Assembly (NCBI GenBank): GCA_015179045.1
Contig: WHUZ01000037.1
Coordinates: 434,001-498,000 of the forward strand
Source of the DNA: Kalaharituber pfeilii
Taxonomy: Eukaryota > Ascomycota > Pezizomycetes > Pezizales > Pezizaceae
Direction of reading: 5' to 3'
Length of the DNA: 64,000 bases
The notes under the pieces are model-generated. The model was not told where the DNA came from, did no database searches, and was given only the letters and a program-made list of their open reading frames with translations. Below are positions 22,187-33,277 of this stretch, piece by piece. Position 1 is the stretch's first letter; each line of letters starts with the position of its first letter. A program made the translations under genes and the position numbers.

Positions 22187-22234
22187 TTTTTTTTTTCACG
22201 TTACCCCGCTTGCAGCTGTTGGCCATGGCAGGGC
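22187..22234 (-). mobile_element. F2 LINE tail-only stub in TIR element B
   Basis: A 48-bp insert between GTTGTGTGCG (22177-22186) and GTTGCGTGCG (22235-22244). The homologous position in copy 2, near 63430, is uninterrupted. Confidence 0.85.
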
Positions 22235-22573
22235 GTTGCGTGCGATTGATGCAATAGATATATGCAAGTGAACAACTAGCACAGCTAGGCTAGGATATGT
22301 AGAGTGTGACAGAGTGATCGGGCGGTAGGAGCAGTAGCAGCAGTGTGTGGGAGTGCTAGAGTGGTAGAAGCGGTAGAGCTGTGGGAGAACGATGGAGCGG
22401 TGAGGGTGGAAGAATACCTTCAAACTCGCTGCATACTATGGGGCAGAACGTGCTGTGCTTAGTCATCGAACCAAATGTAGCCCCCCTACTCCGTGTGCAG
22501 TAAATCTATAGGAGCTAGGGGGAAGGAGGGTCAGCTCTGATGCATGTGGCGTCAGTTTAGAAGTAAAAATAAA

Positions 22574-22676
22574 TTCCGTTGCCGGGAATTGAACCCGGGT
22601 TCTGAGAGTTCACATGCTCCAATTCAGAGGATTGAAAGATGAGAGTCTCAAATGCTAGCCACTACACCACGACGGA
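22574..22676 (-). tRNA. tRNA-Glu(CTC) with intron
   Basis: The minus strand folds as a complete cloverleaf. Acceptor 5' TCCGTCG pairs with CAACGGA (one mismatch), discriminator A. D arm GTGT/GCAT. Anticodon stem TGAGA/TCTCA with loop C-T-CTC-A. T arm CCGGG-TTCAATT-CCCGG. A 31-nt intron (22609-22639) sits at the canonical position one base 3' of the anticodon. CTC anticodon means Glu (codon GAG); the overall sequence agrees with fungal tRNA-Glu. Confidence 0.93.
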
Positions 22677-23382
22677 TGAACTGAAGTTAGAGGGTCACCT
22701 GACTGACGGACTTGCATAGTAGGAATATAATAAAGGAAGATCATGGATAGCAGAAGAACAAACTCTCATACAGGAGAGATTATTCGAAGATCTAACGCAG
22801 AGAAATCCTACACGAAAAAAAAAAAAAAAATTGCCGAAACGAATTGTTTAATTTGTACCTCTAGAAGCGTAGAAGATCTAGACGAACCGATTTGTGACTT
22901 ATACATACTGGAATTGTTACCTTAGAGGCGGATTGACAATCGGAGACTCAGAAGTAAGTAAGTGTGCAATGCCACAATAGATGCCGTTCACATCTGTACT
23001 TCACTTTGTAGGACAAAAGTTTGATGGATCTCAGCCAATTTTATATATACTAATTGTACATAACCTTGGATTAATTCACAAACCAACCCAATAATCTTTC
23101 ATAGACTCCCGGAATCGTCAAGTTCACATCTGCTCTCATTTTTGTCAATCGTATTCACTTTTTCCGGTGGGGATGAAGCTAAGAAATTTTCAACCGATTC
23201 AGCTGTCACGTGGGTAGAGCTTTAAGAAAGGCCAGCGCCAGGCTGTGTTGGATATCATTTTCATGATTAATCAGATGTTGGGGTGCAATATCCGGATGCA
23301 GAGCGCTCATCAGACAGATGGGACCGTGTATAAGCCTTCAAGTTGTCCGAACATCGAATATATTTTAACATGGTGAACTTGT
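22677..23382. other. intergenic, no supported gene
   Basis: Upstream of the tRNA. An A16 run at 22815-22830 has no recognisable LINE body. No gene seen. Confidence 0.4.
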
Positions 23383-23394
23383 TGACATGAAAGC

Positions 23395-23441
23395 GCCAAG
23401 CGAGTAATGATATATATATATATATATAAAAAAAAAAAAAA
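23395..23441 (+). mobile_element. F1 LINE minimal stub with TA-expanded tail
   Basis: Only the last bases CCAAGCGAGTAATG of F1 remain, followed by a (TA)n tract and A14. It is flanked by GACATGAAAGCG (23383-23394) and GACATGAAAACG (23442-23453). This is the shortest F1 body in the window. Confidence 0.75.
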
Positions 23442-23490
23442 GACATGAAAACGCTAGGTCAAATATCGGCACTTTTCATATCCGTTATAT

Positions 23491-24173
23491 GAAGCGTTGG
23501 AACAACAAGGCGAGCTGCTGATTGTCACCGACTCACAAACGGCAATAGCAAGACTTCGGAGAATAGGAAGAGGGGAACCCACGGTAGACGGTGCGTCCAC
23601 ATTGGTTAGGAAGAGTTGGGAGAACCGAGTAGCGAGAGGGGACCTAGACCTGGCAGTGATATGGGTTAAAAGCCACAAGGGGGTGAAAGGGAACACGGAG
23701 GCAGACTGGGCGGCCAAAATCGGCACAGCGCTACAATACGAAGACGAGACCGTAACAGAAGCAGGATTAAGACAAGACTATAAGGCACTGCGAGCCACGG
23801 AGAGAAACCAGGCAGGCTTAAATTACCGGCCCTTGCAAATCGCCGACCGGAGGAAGTATCTCTCGACGCTGGCGGGGATCCTGGGAAACAAAGGACTGAA
23901 AGAATGGAGATACCACATAGGGAAGGCCCAATCACCGGAATGCCGATGGTGCGGAACATGTACGGAAAGACTGCAAGGCGTGGGCTAGGAAATGCGGGGG
24001 GGCGGAAGGTATAAGACAGATTGATAAGGGAGTAAACATACGGGAGATCTTGGAATGGGCACGGGGAGAATAGATGAGAGTGACGCATATATTTCACTTA
24101 TTTTATGTATTTAAATATCGCCATAGCCCATAGGGCGGCATGCGATTAATGAAAGAAAAAAAAAAAAAAAAAA
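23491..24173 (+). mobile_element. F1 LINE 3' fragment (RNase H plus knuckle), 13-bp TSD
   Basis: ATATCCGTTATAT at 23478-23490 and 24174-24186. It encodes RNase H motifs (LLIVTDSQTAIARL, VIWVKSHKGVKGN) and the start of the knuckle SPECRWCG. A small deletion shifts the frame near 23955; the normal C-terminus (REILEWARGE) follows in another frame. Confidence 0.88.
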
Positions 24174-24186
24174 ATATCCGTTATAT

Positions 24187-24615
24187 TCCATCTGATACTT
24201 CTATCCTGAATATCCATAGTAACTGCGCTTAGTTTAGGGTCACTTGCTAAGCGGATCCATTGGATTTTACAACGTTGTGCCTATATCTTTCCTCGTAGCT
24301 AATACCTTCATGCGACCCAATGCGACGGAATGGAGATGTAAATGCATGCAAGCTGAGTAAAGTTAAGTAATGATAAGAAATTAGATAGAGGAGTTAGAAA
24401 GAGTAAAGAAAAGAGATAGAAAAAGTCTAGTATCAGATTTTGAAGAAAGTTATTGGAGTAGTCTAAGAGATAGTAAGGAAGAAGATGAACTAGATAGTAG
24501 AAGTAGAAAGTGTGAAAACTACACCTTAATACAGTATAAGCAAGGTTTATACAGTAGTAAGAAGTTTGGAAGACCTAAAGAGATATAGGAATATGTGGTT
24601 AGTAGATCTCAGTAG
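24187..24615. other. intergenic, no supported gene
   Basis: AT-rich spacer between F1 insertions; no gene seen. Confidence 0.4.
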
Positions 24616-24897
24616 AAAAGAGTTTTTTTTTTTTTTTCTTTTTAATATCATTACTCGCATGCCGCCCTATGGGCTATGGCGAGGTTAAGTAGTAAGTACA
24701 TAAGAGATAAATAAGGGAACAATGAATCCAACAGGCCGGTCCAGACCATTCAGGCCGGTCCAGGCCAACCAGGCCGGTCGAGGCCATTCAGGCCAGTCGA
24801 GGCCGACCAGGCCATTTACGTAAATTCAAGCGACTTTGGAATTTAACCCAGGTGAATTAGATTTTAATAGTCCTGGATATTTCCACTATCAGTAATT

Positions 24898-25286
24898 CAA
24901 GCGGACCTTAACTACAAACCAACGAAACTGGTAGATAGGAGACGATACCTTTCAACATTGGCAGGGATTCTCGGCAACAAGGGGCTGAAGGAATGGAGAC
25001 ACAAAATTGGGAAGACCGAGTCGCCAGAATGCCGATGGTGCGGAAGAGCCCTGGAAAATTGGGAACACTTACGGAAAGATTGCACCGTTTGGGGGAAAAA
25101 ATGGGGAGGGGCGGAAGGTATAAGACAGTTAGACAAGGAAAAGAACTTGGCGGAGATTCTCGAGTGGGCAGGGAAGGAGTAAGGGTATCTACATACATTT
25201 TCTATTTTCCTATTCTATGTACTTAAACATCGCCATAGCCCATAGGGCGGCACGCGATTAATGAAATAAAAAAAAAAAAAAAAAAA
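24898..25286 (+). mobile_element. F1 LINE 3' fragment inside TIR element D
   Basis: ATCAGTAATT at 24888-24897 and 25289-25298. The frame from about 24900 to 25182 encodes the linker and intact knuckle (SPECRWCGRALENWEHLRKD) to the normal ORF2 stop (EILEWAGKE), then the F1 tail. Confidence 0.85.
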
Positions 25287-25570
25287 CCATCAGTAATTGA
25301 CAGTTGCGCATCAGGTATCATCATCAAAGAATTGAGTCCAGTCTGTTGTATTATCTGGAAGGTCCATCATGTCTAAAATATTTCTTAGTATATATACTTG
25401 AATACAAAGTGTGATACATACTTGACAAAAGTCGTAGACCGCTGCTGTTTAAATTTCTAGACATATGGGAGATTCTACTCATTCAAATACTCAAACAATC
25501 TGGTAAATGCTGGCCTCAATTCACCTGGATAGCTGTGGAGTGATTCGTTTGATTGGCCTGAACCGGCCTG

Positions 25571-25667
25571 AATACCTTCATATGTATCTAATCTCATGTA
25601 ACTAATCTCGCCATAGCCCCCAGGGCGGCACGCGAGTAATGATAAAAAAAAATAAAAAAAAAAAGAA
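25571..25667 (+). mobile_element. F1 LINE tail-only stub, 17-bp TSD
   Basis: TGGCCTGAACCGGCCTG at 25554-25570 and 25668-25684. The insert holds the F1 hairpin (loop CCA) and an impure poly-A, within the subterminal array of element D. Confidence 0.85.
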
Positions 25668-26447
25668 TGGCCTGAACCGGCCTGGTTGGCCTGATTCATG
25701 TGGATCAGGCCGGTCCAGGCCACTGAGAATACCGGCCTGGACCGGTCCAGGCGGTTTCAGTCCAATGCAGATCACGGCCTGTTGGATTCATTGTAAGGGA
25801 ATAAATAATAAGGACATAGACAGTCTCTCCGTCATACATAATAAATCTTCCATTATCGGCCCGCCCAGTCCAGCAACTCGTTGATATCCTAAAAGAGGAG
25901 GTGAAAAAATATAAGAGGTACTGAAAGAATTGGAGCATCGGCTAGGCAGTAGAAAAGAACAATTTCGAATGTATTATACAACAAATGTAGAGTAAAGTTA
26001 GTTTTATTATACCAAAGGAGATGAATGAGATTATATGGAGAGAGGATTATGAGATCACAGAGGTGGAGGAGGTACGAGACAATAGAAAGAAAGAGAGAGA
26101 GAACAGAGAGTAAGAAATGTTGATTGAATGAGCTACTAAAGATATTGTGAGAGTTTTTACAGAGGATAGTATAAATAAGAAGAGGCAAGTAGGCAGGAGT
26201 TTCTAGAAATAGGATGAGAGCAAGGGTATAGAAATGAGCACAAGAGCAATAGCATAGGATGGGAAGATGAAGTAAATAAGGATGGGACTAGAAAGAGCAG
26301 TATCAGTACCAGCAACAGTAGTGATTCTGACGGACTCATAAGTAGCAATAGCAGCGACTGCAGACCTGAGAAGAGTGTTAGAGCAGGTGGCAAAAAGAAA
26401 GAAGACAGGAGGGGATTAGAAGCTTATGTAGGCCAAGGCCCACATAG

Positions 26448-26517
26448 ACCCTGCCATGGCTTGGCGCTGTAAGCGGGGTTATGTGATTTTTTTTTAAAAA
26501 AAAAAAAAAAAAAAAAA
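26448..26517 (+). mobile_element. F2 LINE tail-only stub with T9-A tract, 11-bp TSD
   Basis: GGCCCACATAG at 26437-26447 and 26518-26528. The insert is the F2 end followed by nine T residues and then a long A run. Confidence 0.88.
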
Positions 26518-26716
26518 GGCCCACATAGGCATCGAAGAAAATGAGGAGGTAGATGTGAAGGCGAAGAAGGTAGCAAGGCAGATAGGCAAGTTGGTGGTCA
26601 TAGAGAGAGCGCTGCAGCAAAATAGAAGCCGTTAAGGGTCGCTGAGAGAAGGGAGCCAGGGTTTGGAGGGGGTGTTGTGATGAGGTGAGGCCGAGGGGTG
26701 GCCACTACCTTTACTG

Positions 26717-26947
26717 GAAGCCCCGCCGAAAGAGAAGGACCAAAGCGACAAACTGGTGGACATTTTGACATGGGCAAAAGGGGACTAGCAGAGCGGACAC
26801 ACCATCATCAGGAAAGGGGCGGGCACGAAAGGCAGTCTCATTTTCCTTTTATCTCCAATTATTTCCAAATTATTCCCCATGTACATAAAAATCGCCATAG
26901 CCCCCAGGGCGGCATGCGAGTAATGATATTAAAAGGAAAAAAAAAAA
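26717..26947 (+). mobile_element. F1 LINE 3' fragment
   Basis: It encodes the last ORF2 residues (KLVDILTWAKGD, cf. EILEWARGE elsewhere), then a 3' UTR and F1 hairpin tail (loop CCA). TTTACTG at 26710-26716 and 26948-26954 is a possible short TSD. Confidence 0.6.
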
Positions 26948-27489
26948 TTTACTGAGGCTGAGAATGGGGAAGGGGATGACCAAGGAGTGGGATATTAAGA
27001 TTGGCAAGACAGTGGAAGGGGCGGTATGTGGATGCAGGGAGCGGCAGACAGCAGACCACCTGGCGTTTAAGTTTGAGGAGGAGAGGTACCTGGAAGGATG
27101 GGTGGAGTGGGAGAATTTCGAGAAAGGGGAGTGGGTGGAAAGACAGGAGAACGGGAGGAGGTAGATATCCTGGAACAGCTGTTCCACTCACTGAAGGTGT
27201 GAAAGAGGAAGGGGGGCATGGCGATGAGAGACGTGAGGGTCTATTCTGGTTCGTGGCAGGGAGGGGGCGTCATTTCGTCTGTAGATCAGTGGTGGAAGAC
27301 GTAACGAGGCTATTTTTATTTACCACGGGAGGAGTGGCGGGGAGGGGACGGTATTTTAGTATGTAGAGTAGTAGGTGGAAGAGTAGTTAGATATGCTTGC
27401 CTCCGAGCATTAAGGGTCTAGACCCAGCGGCCCTGCCATGGCGAACAGCTACAAGTGGGGTTACGTAAAAAAAAAAAAAAAAAAAAAAA

Positions 27490-27864
27490 CCATGTCGTGC
27501 CGTACTCACCGACTTCACAAGGTTACGGAAAAGTACGTCATATATTACCGGTTCTAATCCCCAGAAGCCTTCCCTAGCGAGCTTCATGTTGTAATCATTG
27601 AGTTTTCTGACTTCTGCGTCTATGCATAATTGTATACTGTCCCTTTAGTAATTACGGGTAGAAATATTGTATGCAGTAGCAATTGCCGTGTAACGAGTTT
27701 TCGAAACTCTTTGGCACTACTGTAGGTAGGTTGAAACTTTGCACATGTATAGAAGATCATTACATTGAAGTACAGCAAGAGGGATAAGTGAAATGCAACT
27801 GTTTTCTATAACCAATCACATGTAATTCTCATAATTTACACACGTGGAAACACACATTTCGTAC
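27490..27864. other. intergenic, no supported gene
   Basis: Spacer between LINE copies; no gene seen. Confidence 0.35.
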
Positions 27865-28386
27865 CAGGATGAGGTGGTGATAGAGGCGGGGATACGGATG
27901 ACAGCAAAGAGCCATTGCGCCGAGGAGAGGAACAGGCTAAAAACATATGCTACAGGCCCCTCCAGAGGCTAGGAAGGGTCGCCAGGCGAGGCGGGCTACT
28001 GGGTGGGAAGGGTTGAGAGGGTGGAAGTTTAAAATAGGACACGCGGACGGCCCAGGGTGCAGGTGGTCCGGGACAGAGGGGAAACGACTGCACATATCTG
28101 AACCAAGTGCGAGGTATGGAGGTAGAGGTGGCCGAGGGGTCTAGAGGGGATTATAAGACGCAGGGCGAGTGAAGAGAGTGAAATGGACCATCTGGTGGAG
28201 TTGTGCGGTGAGCGGAGAGGTGAGGTGACGCGCGCAAGGATATTTGATCAGGGGTTTTAATATTATGTCTCGCTTTTATATATCTCCTTTGTACGTAATT
28301 TCGTCATAGCCCCTAGGGCGGTGCACGAGTAATGATAACTAAAAAAACGGAAAAAGAACAAAAAAAAAAAAAAAAAAAAAAAAAAA
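27865..28386 (+). mobile_element. diverged F1-like LINE 3' fragment
   Basis: Frame-broken RNase H/knuckle linker (EERNRLKTYATGP, then GRPRVQVV replacing the usual PECRWCG). It ends in an F1 hairpin (loop CTA) and a long impure poly-A. No clear TSD. The poly-A ends 25 bp before the stop codon of the K+ channel gene. Confidence 0.65.
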
Positions 28387-28410
28387 GGTATGAAAACAAT
28401 ATACGCTTTA

Positions 28411-30298
28411 TCATCTATTGCTTGCCTCCTCCGGATCCTGGGCGTCTAAACTCCCCTCTATCATACCACCATCAGGATGAAACTGCCCATTCTCAATATT
28501 GGGGTCACATTCCTTTGCCTCTTCTTCAGTTCCCTCAGCATGTGGGACCCCGTCCGTCTTAGTAGCCACCCACCGCATAGCTCTCCGTAAGACGCTTAGG
28601 ATAGTGTCTTGCATGCTGCTAATAAGAACAGTAACGGTGGGCACCGCGAGCAAGCTCCACACAACAAAAAAGGGCTTTCCGCCCTGGCTTCTTGGGTAGA
28701 GGTCACCGTATCCAATCGTCAAGAGTGCGATGTTAGTGAAGTAAAGCGCATCCCAATATGTCCACTTTTGTTCTGCCTACAGTAACACCTCGTCAGTACA
28801 TTTCTATGCGTTCTATGCCCGCTGGTCACCCGAGTTACACACACCTCGGACGCATAAAACACAGCAGCCCCACCAAGCCACAGCAGGAGGTATGCCACAA
28901 ATGCAGCGGACAAGCCCATCCATTGAGTCCACCACCTTGCCTTGCGTTCTATCACCTCAACTCTGCCCTCAGCGTCATGCACAATCGGGAGGTCCCCTGC
29001 ATCTGGGTCCCGCCGCTGCAGTTCACCAACCCCGACCTCCCTACGGTCATCGCACTCAAACACAGCTTGCACGCCGCGCTGACTGCCATGAATATCTGGT
29101 GCCCACCGCTTGCGGACGGCACGGGCAACAAGTCTCTTGCCGCGCCGGAAGATGCGCAGGCTTAGCTTTCCCTTCCCCTTTTCTATAACAAGTCCACGCA
29201 CACCTGCAATGACAAGACCAATGGTGACGATACCACCCCACGAATAGGGTACTATGAGCACGCGTCCTGTTGTCGTGTGAGGGGAGAAGTCTCCAAGGCC
29301 AACAGTTAGCATCGTACAGTCTGCCCAGTAAATTGCATCAAGGAAGCTCCAATGCTCGAGGCGGGCAAATACGGCAGCCCCCCCTCCTAGGTAGCACATG
29401 TACACGAAGGACTGGAGCATGAGTGAGCGCTGTGGGGCTGTCAAGCCGGGCAAACCCGGTGGGTAGTGTGCGCGCACATATGCCCCCCATAGGTTAAACG
29501 CCAGCATGAGACAGATGCTGAAGTATAGAGCCGCACTGATGATGGCGTAGTAATATGATTGCGACCAAACAATACCCTTCTGCGGCTTGATGTCAGGGGA
29601 GCGTGCGTACGCAATGAGGAGCACGATTAGTAAGGCAGCAGACAGGAACCAAGCGACAACTGTGAAAGGCTGTGAGAAGCGGTAGGGTACGCGGCGCAGG
29701 AAGGTCAACAACAGCGAGATGTTGGCTGCAATACCAAACGCCAGCGACACTGCGTTGATTGCAAGGGCCCTAAAAGTGATAAGCAGGATCCCAATGCCAG
29801 GTAACAGTACGAGACCTGGGTCTTACCAAGGAGGATCAGAGACTCGGTCATCGTCATTGGACGCACTCACTCGCCAAGTTTCGACAAGCGCACAGATGGA
29901 CAGTAAATTTGCAACAGGTCCAAAAGTCGCGGAGACTAAGGGAAGCCCGGTCGACAATAGCCAGAATTCGCTTATGGACAAGCACATACAGTCAGCAATG
30001 GAATTCTTCCTTTCAATCGGAGTAGGGAATTTTCAAACTCTAAACCAGAACCACACGCATCTCTGTCAATCTTGCCACCCTTCTCCATGTCTCCTTGGCC
30101 TAAATGTGTTGGAGTTGATGCTGCTGGGGAGCGTTGTGAACGAGTTGGGTATGAGGGAGAGCTGGGCGCAGGCGAACCATTACGTTCAGCGTGAAAGGGT
30201 AGACGTGGGATGGGGACGATCTGCGGAACATGTTGTTTCTGTGTAGGTTGGGCCTCTTTGTTGATGGCGCTGGCTTCGCTAGCTGGGTCTGTTTGCAT
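28411..30298 (-). CDS. TOK1: TOK-type outward-rectifier K+ channel
   Basis: Four exons: 30298-30057, 29970-29827, 29769-28845 and 28776-28411, with introns of 86, 57 and 68 bp. The product is 558 aa. Two selectivity filters are present, TVGLGD (about residues 284-289) and TIGYGD (about 457-462), each between transmembrane spans. Around eight membrane segments are visible, the TOK1 (8TM/2P) layout unique to fungi. Upstream exons restore family text such as STGLPLVSATFGPVANLLSI and ALAINAVSLAFG. The third intron falls just before the second pore region. The N-terminal 80 residues are polar and Pro-rich; the C-terminal tail is acidic. It acts at the plasma membrane in K+ efflux and membrane-potential control. 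The first intron (donor GTGTGG, acceptor AAG) is the least certain. Confidence 0.9.
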
Positions 30299-31761
30299 CT
30301 CGAGATTAATGTATTTGCGAAAATAGAATTTCAGCAGGTGCAGTAGACGCAGCGAGCAGAAGAGACTACAACTACGGAAGGTGTGATGGCAACCAGCTCA
30401 TATCCAGTTTTTAGGGAAAGACACCGATTACCTGAGACACGTGGTTATGTTGTGAGACTTGCAGACATAACGTATGGCCAAGAGATTGCTTCGGCAGGTC
30501 AAGCTTAATACAGAAGAACGGGATCACTGGTTACTGGATTTTAGCCGCTTGGATACGGGATCCTCTCCTAAACTTGGAACGATGGAGTTAGTATTATATT
30601 GGCCCTGTCAGGGGGCCGAGACAGGGGTGTTACTAGCAAATTGTCAACGGTACTGTGTTGGATGGACAGACGGTTCAATAATGGGACAGCTAAACCTAGG
30701 TTGGCAAAATCTGTTCAGAATTCAAGCAAGAGGCTGTTGAGGCCAAGGCGCGCATTGGTAATTTTGTATGTAAATTTAGTGTGTTCCATTGACGGAATTG
30801 ACTGCAACCACTTCAACAGAGCGAGCACTTGGAAGCCGCTTCGCAACTACAACAACGTCCCCCCCCCATTGAAACCACATAGATCGAAAGCTCTCAGGAT
30901 GCTGAGGCTTTTGATCTAATTTTTATTCCAAAATGCAACTCCTCAAGTTTCCCCCTTGGAGTGAAGCTTCGAGGAAATTTTCTGCTCCCCACCCGTTGCA
31001 GCACGCTACCACTTACTTCTTGGCACTCCAGATCGACATACTAGTAGATCGGACCAAGGACCAAAGATTCATGGCATTGGCAGTCTAGCACCGAAAAATA
31101 CAGATGCAAATACAGGTGCCAAAACAACTGTACCCAGAAGTACCCGGCTCGAGGCCTCACTGTACAAGTCTATCAGTGGCCGACTTGGTGGAGTCAACAT
31201 GGTCTTATGCTTGAAGCAGTGAGAGAACCCTATAGTACAAAACTAGAATACTCGATTTCTGCAATGAAGTGTATCCAATTCGGTGCGAAGGTTGTCACAC
31301 TTGGGTAGTATACAGTGAAATCTGTACTGCAAATAAATTAAGTATGTACTTTTTGGGTATTAATTGAATATGATATAATCAATTGTGCCCTTAATTGAGT
31401 ACTAGTATCCGAGTTTTCAATTATCGCACAGCTGCCGCCCAATCCTAACATCAGGCCATGCTTTTTCGGTCATGGGTGTGTCAAAGCTGCGATATAGAAC
31501 TACCAGTTTTGAGGTTGTTTCAGAAGGTTTTGTCATGTACGTGAAAGTGCTGTGCATAACATTGTGACTAAGTTCACATTAGAAGCGTAAGTCAATGTAT
31601 GTTGGTAACTGCCATGGTGGCACCAGTAAACTGTACGTTTGGAAATATGATACCAACCCGGTTACAACACATGTATGATAGCCAAGACGTGTGGTGTTTC
31701 AATAATTACGTAGCACCACTGCCATTACCAATGAAGTTGATCATTTAGTTGTTGCTGCTAT
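30299..31761. other. intergenic, upstream of the K+ channel
   Basis: No gene seen; short frames at 30474-30919 have no motif. Confidence 0.4.
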
Positions 31762-31773
31762 TTGTAGGTACTT

Positions 31774-31919
31774 TCTTTTTTTTTTTTTTTTTTTTTTTTA
31801 TTATCATTACTCGCATGCCGCCCTGTGGGCTATGGGGATATTAGGTACATAGGATATAAATAGGAGGAAAATGTAGGAAAAATAATGTGGAACTGATCTT
31901 CGTCGTGCTCTCGCCCATG
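31774..31919 (-). mobile_element. F1 LINE 3' stub, 12-bp TSD
   Basis: TTGTAGGTACTT at 31762-31773 and 31920-31931. It contains poly-T, the F1 hairpin (loop ACA on the element strand) and about 100 bp of 3' UTR. Confidence 0.88.
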
Positions 31920-32030
31920 TTGTAGGTACTTGGCTAACAGGTTTTGATAGTATATAACACTCTCAAAGACTTTCAGCATATAGTATGGGTTTTCGACGAG
32001 CAACTAGGAATGACTACCAGAAAGTACCAC

Positions 32031-32096
32031 TTTTTTTTTTTTTTTTTTTTTTTTTTGGTCACGTTACCCCGCTTGCAGCTGTTCGCTATGGCAGGG
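32031..32096 (-). mobile_element. F2 LINE tail-only stub, 13-bp TSD
   Basis: CAGAAAGTACCAC at 32018-32030 and 32097-32109. The target is the terminal repeat of TIR element E. Confidence 0.92.
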
Positions 32097-32284
32097 CAGA
32101 AAGTACCACATAAAATACGCCAGCTGAATTAGGCAGGTATCGTGAGGCACACCTTTTACCCGTGTGAAATTTATCAGTAAGGGCTATGAATTATCTATGA
32201 ATTTGCCTCTACACATCACCGCATACAGTATGCATGTGAACTTTATATGCAACATGCCCTGTTGCAGGGGGGAAAGGTGCATAG

Positions 32285-32575
32285 TAGTGAGCGGCACGAG
32301 CCGAGCCAGCTCGAGCTCAAACGAGCCAAGATCATGCTAGTGTTTTTCTTGACAGCTCGCTAAAATGCTTAGCCAGTGCAAGGTTTCATAAACTGTAAAT
32401 ACCTAATATAGTAATAATTAGAGACTTGGAGCTCATTCTGACCTACCAACAACTTCGAAATGCACAATTTACCTGATAGTAGTGAGAAAGATGAAAATTT
32501 AGCTTAGTTTAGTTTAGTTTGTCAATATTATGTATATAATCGATCCAGGCCCGAGCTAGCTCGTGCCGCTCACTA
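32285..32575. mobile_element. hAT-like MITE H, copy 1, 8-bp TSD
   Basis: TIR TAGTGAGCGGCACGAGC and its inverse at the right end; 8-bp repeats GTGCATAG at 32277-32284 and 32576-32583. 291 bp, non-coding. It is homologous over its length, in opposite orientation, to 41527-41846. Confidence 0.92.
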
Positions 32576-32991
32576 GTGCATAGAGTAAACGGAGGAATAC
32601 ATGAAATGGCATGCATAGAGCAAACTGCACACGGCATGGGTACAATGAAGAGGAGGAAGCAAACACTAGTCCTCGTGCATATGACGTTCTCATGTAATCA
32701 ATTAGTGCTTCTGGGGGACTTTTTGAAAGGCCCTTCGGCTCATTTCTTGTAAAAAATAACCTCAGTGAATATCAGATCCGTGATCCGTGTGTCTCGGTGT
32801 TTCCGTGCCGTGTTCTTCTTCTGTATTTCTTTATCATTGTCCCTTGAGCCGCTCAACCCCTGTTACAGCGTCTTTAGTCCCATCTAAGTCAACGAGCTGT
32901 AATACAATAAGAGATTAGAAGTGATGTAAAAGCTATCATGATGCCTATGATTCTTAATTGAGATTCAGACTCCAATTCAGATTTGAAGAGA

Positions 32992-33130
32992 GCCCTGCCA
33001 TGGCGAACAGCTACAAGCGGGGTCACGTACCCTGCCATGGCCAAGTGCTACAAGCGGGGTTATGTGATTAAAAAAAAAAAAAAAAAAAAAAAAGCGGGGT
33101 CACGTGAAAAAAAAAAAAAAAAAAAAAAAA
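32992..33130 (+). mobile_element. F2 stub inserted into an F2 stub
   Basis: Outer TSD GATTTGAAGAGA at 32980-32991 and 33131-33142. Inside the outer F2 end, a second F2 stub (33029-33091) is bounded by AGCGGGGTCACGT at 33016-33028 and 33093-33105. Both carry their own poly-A. Confidence 0.92.
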
Positions 33131-33277
33131 GATTTGAAGAGAATTGATATAAATATGAATAGGATATGTGTGCGTTATTCATATTTGTAGATATGCGCTG
33201 GGTATGATGTGAATCGGGATGGGACTACGCGGGGTGCTGCGAAATAATGCGGGTGTATGCAGCACAGTAGGCTCACT

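Larger units (their letters stand above)
20757..22503. mobile_element. TIR element B, copy 1 (interrupted)
   Basis: Clear homology to 60032-63722 in two blocks, 20757-21053 and 22137-22503. The left end (GGAGACATCTGTAGCGGAGT) matches the left TIR of copy 2; the right end is degraded after CTACTCCG. It is interrupted by TIR element C and an F2 stub. The original size is about 0.6 kb and no ORF belongs to it: a non-autonomous DNA transposon. Confidence 0.7.
24720..25793. mobile_element. TIR element D, hAT-like, 8-bp TSD
   Basis: Perfect TIRs CAATGAATCCAACAGGCC at both ends and a perfect 8-bp duplication TAAGGGAA at 24712-24719 and 25794-25801. Subterminal arrays of GGCCGGTCCAGGCC-type units lie inside each end. 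No own ORF. It contains two later F1 insertions; the net original length is about 0.55 kb. 8-bp TSDs are typical of the hAT superfamily; the assignment is inference. Confidence 0.85.
24623..25890 (-). mobile_element. F1 LINE 3' stub split by TIR element D
   Basis: The F1 hairpin tail with poly-T is at 24623-24685. The remaining F1 3' UTR is on both sides of element D, ending near 25890. AAAAGAG repeats at 24616-24622 and 25891-25897 fit as a short TSD. Removing element D leaves about 185 bp. Confidence 0.6.
26250..27489 (+). mobile_element. degenerate F2 LINE 3' half, twice interrupted
   Basis: RNase H remnants (VILTDS near 26325, then KAHIGIEENEEVDVKAKK around 26515-26575) precede the F2-type knuckle CGCRERQTADHLAF near 27030 and a full F2 3' end with A23 at about 27467-27489. 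It is interrupted by an F2 stub (26448-26517) and an F1 fragment (26717-26947). Several stops: inactive. Confidence 0.6.
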
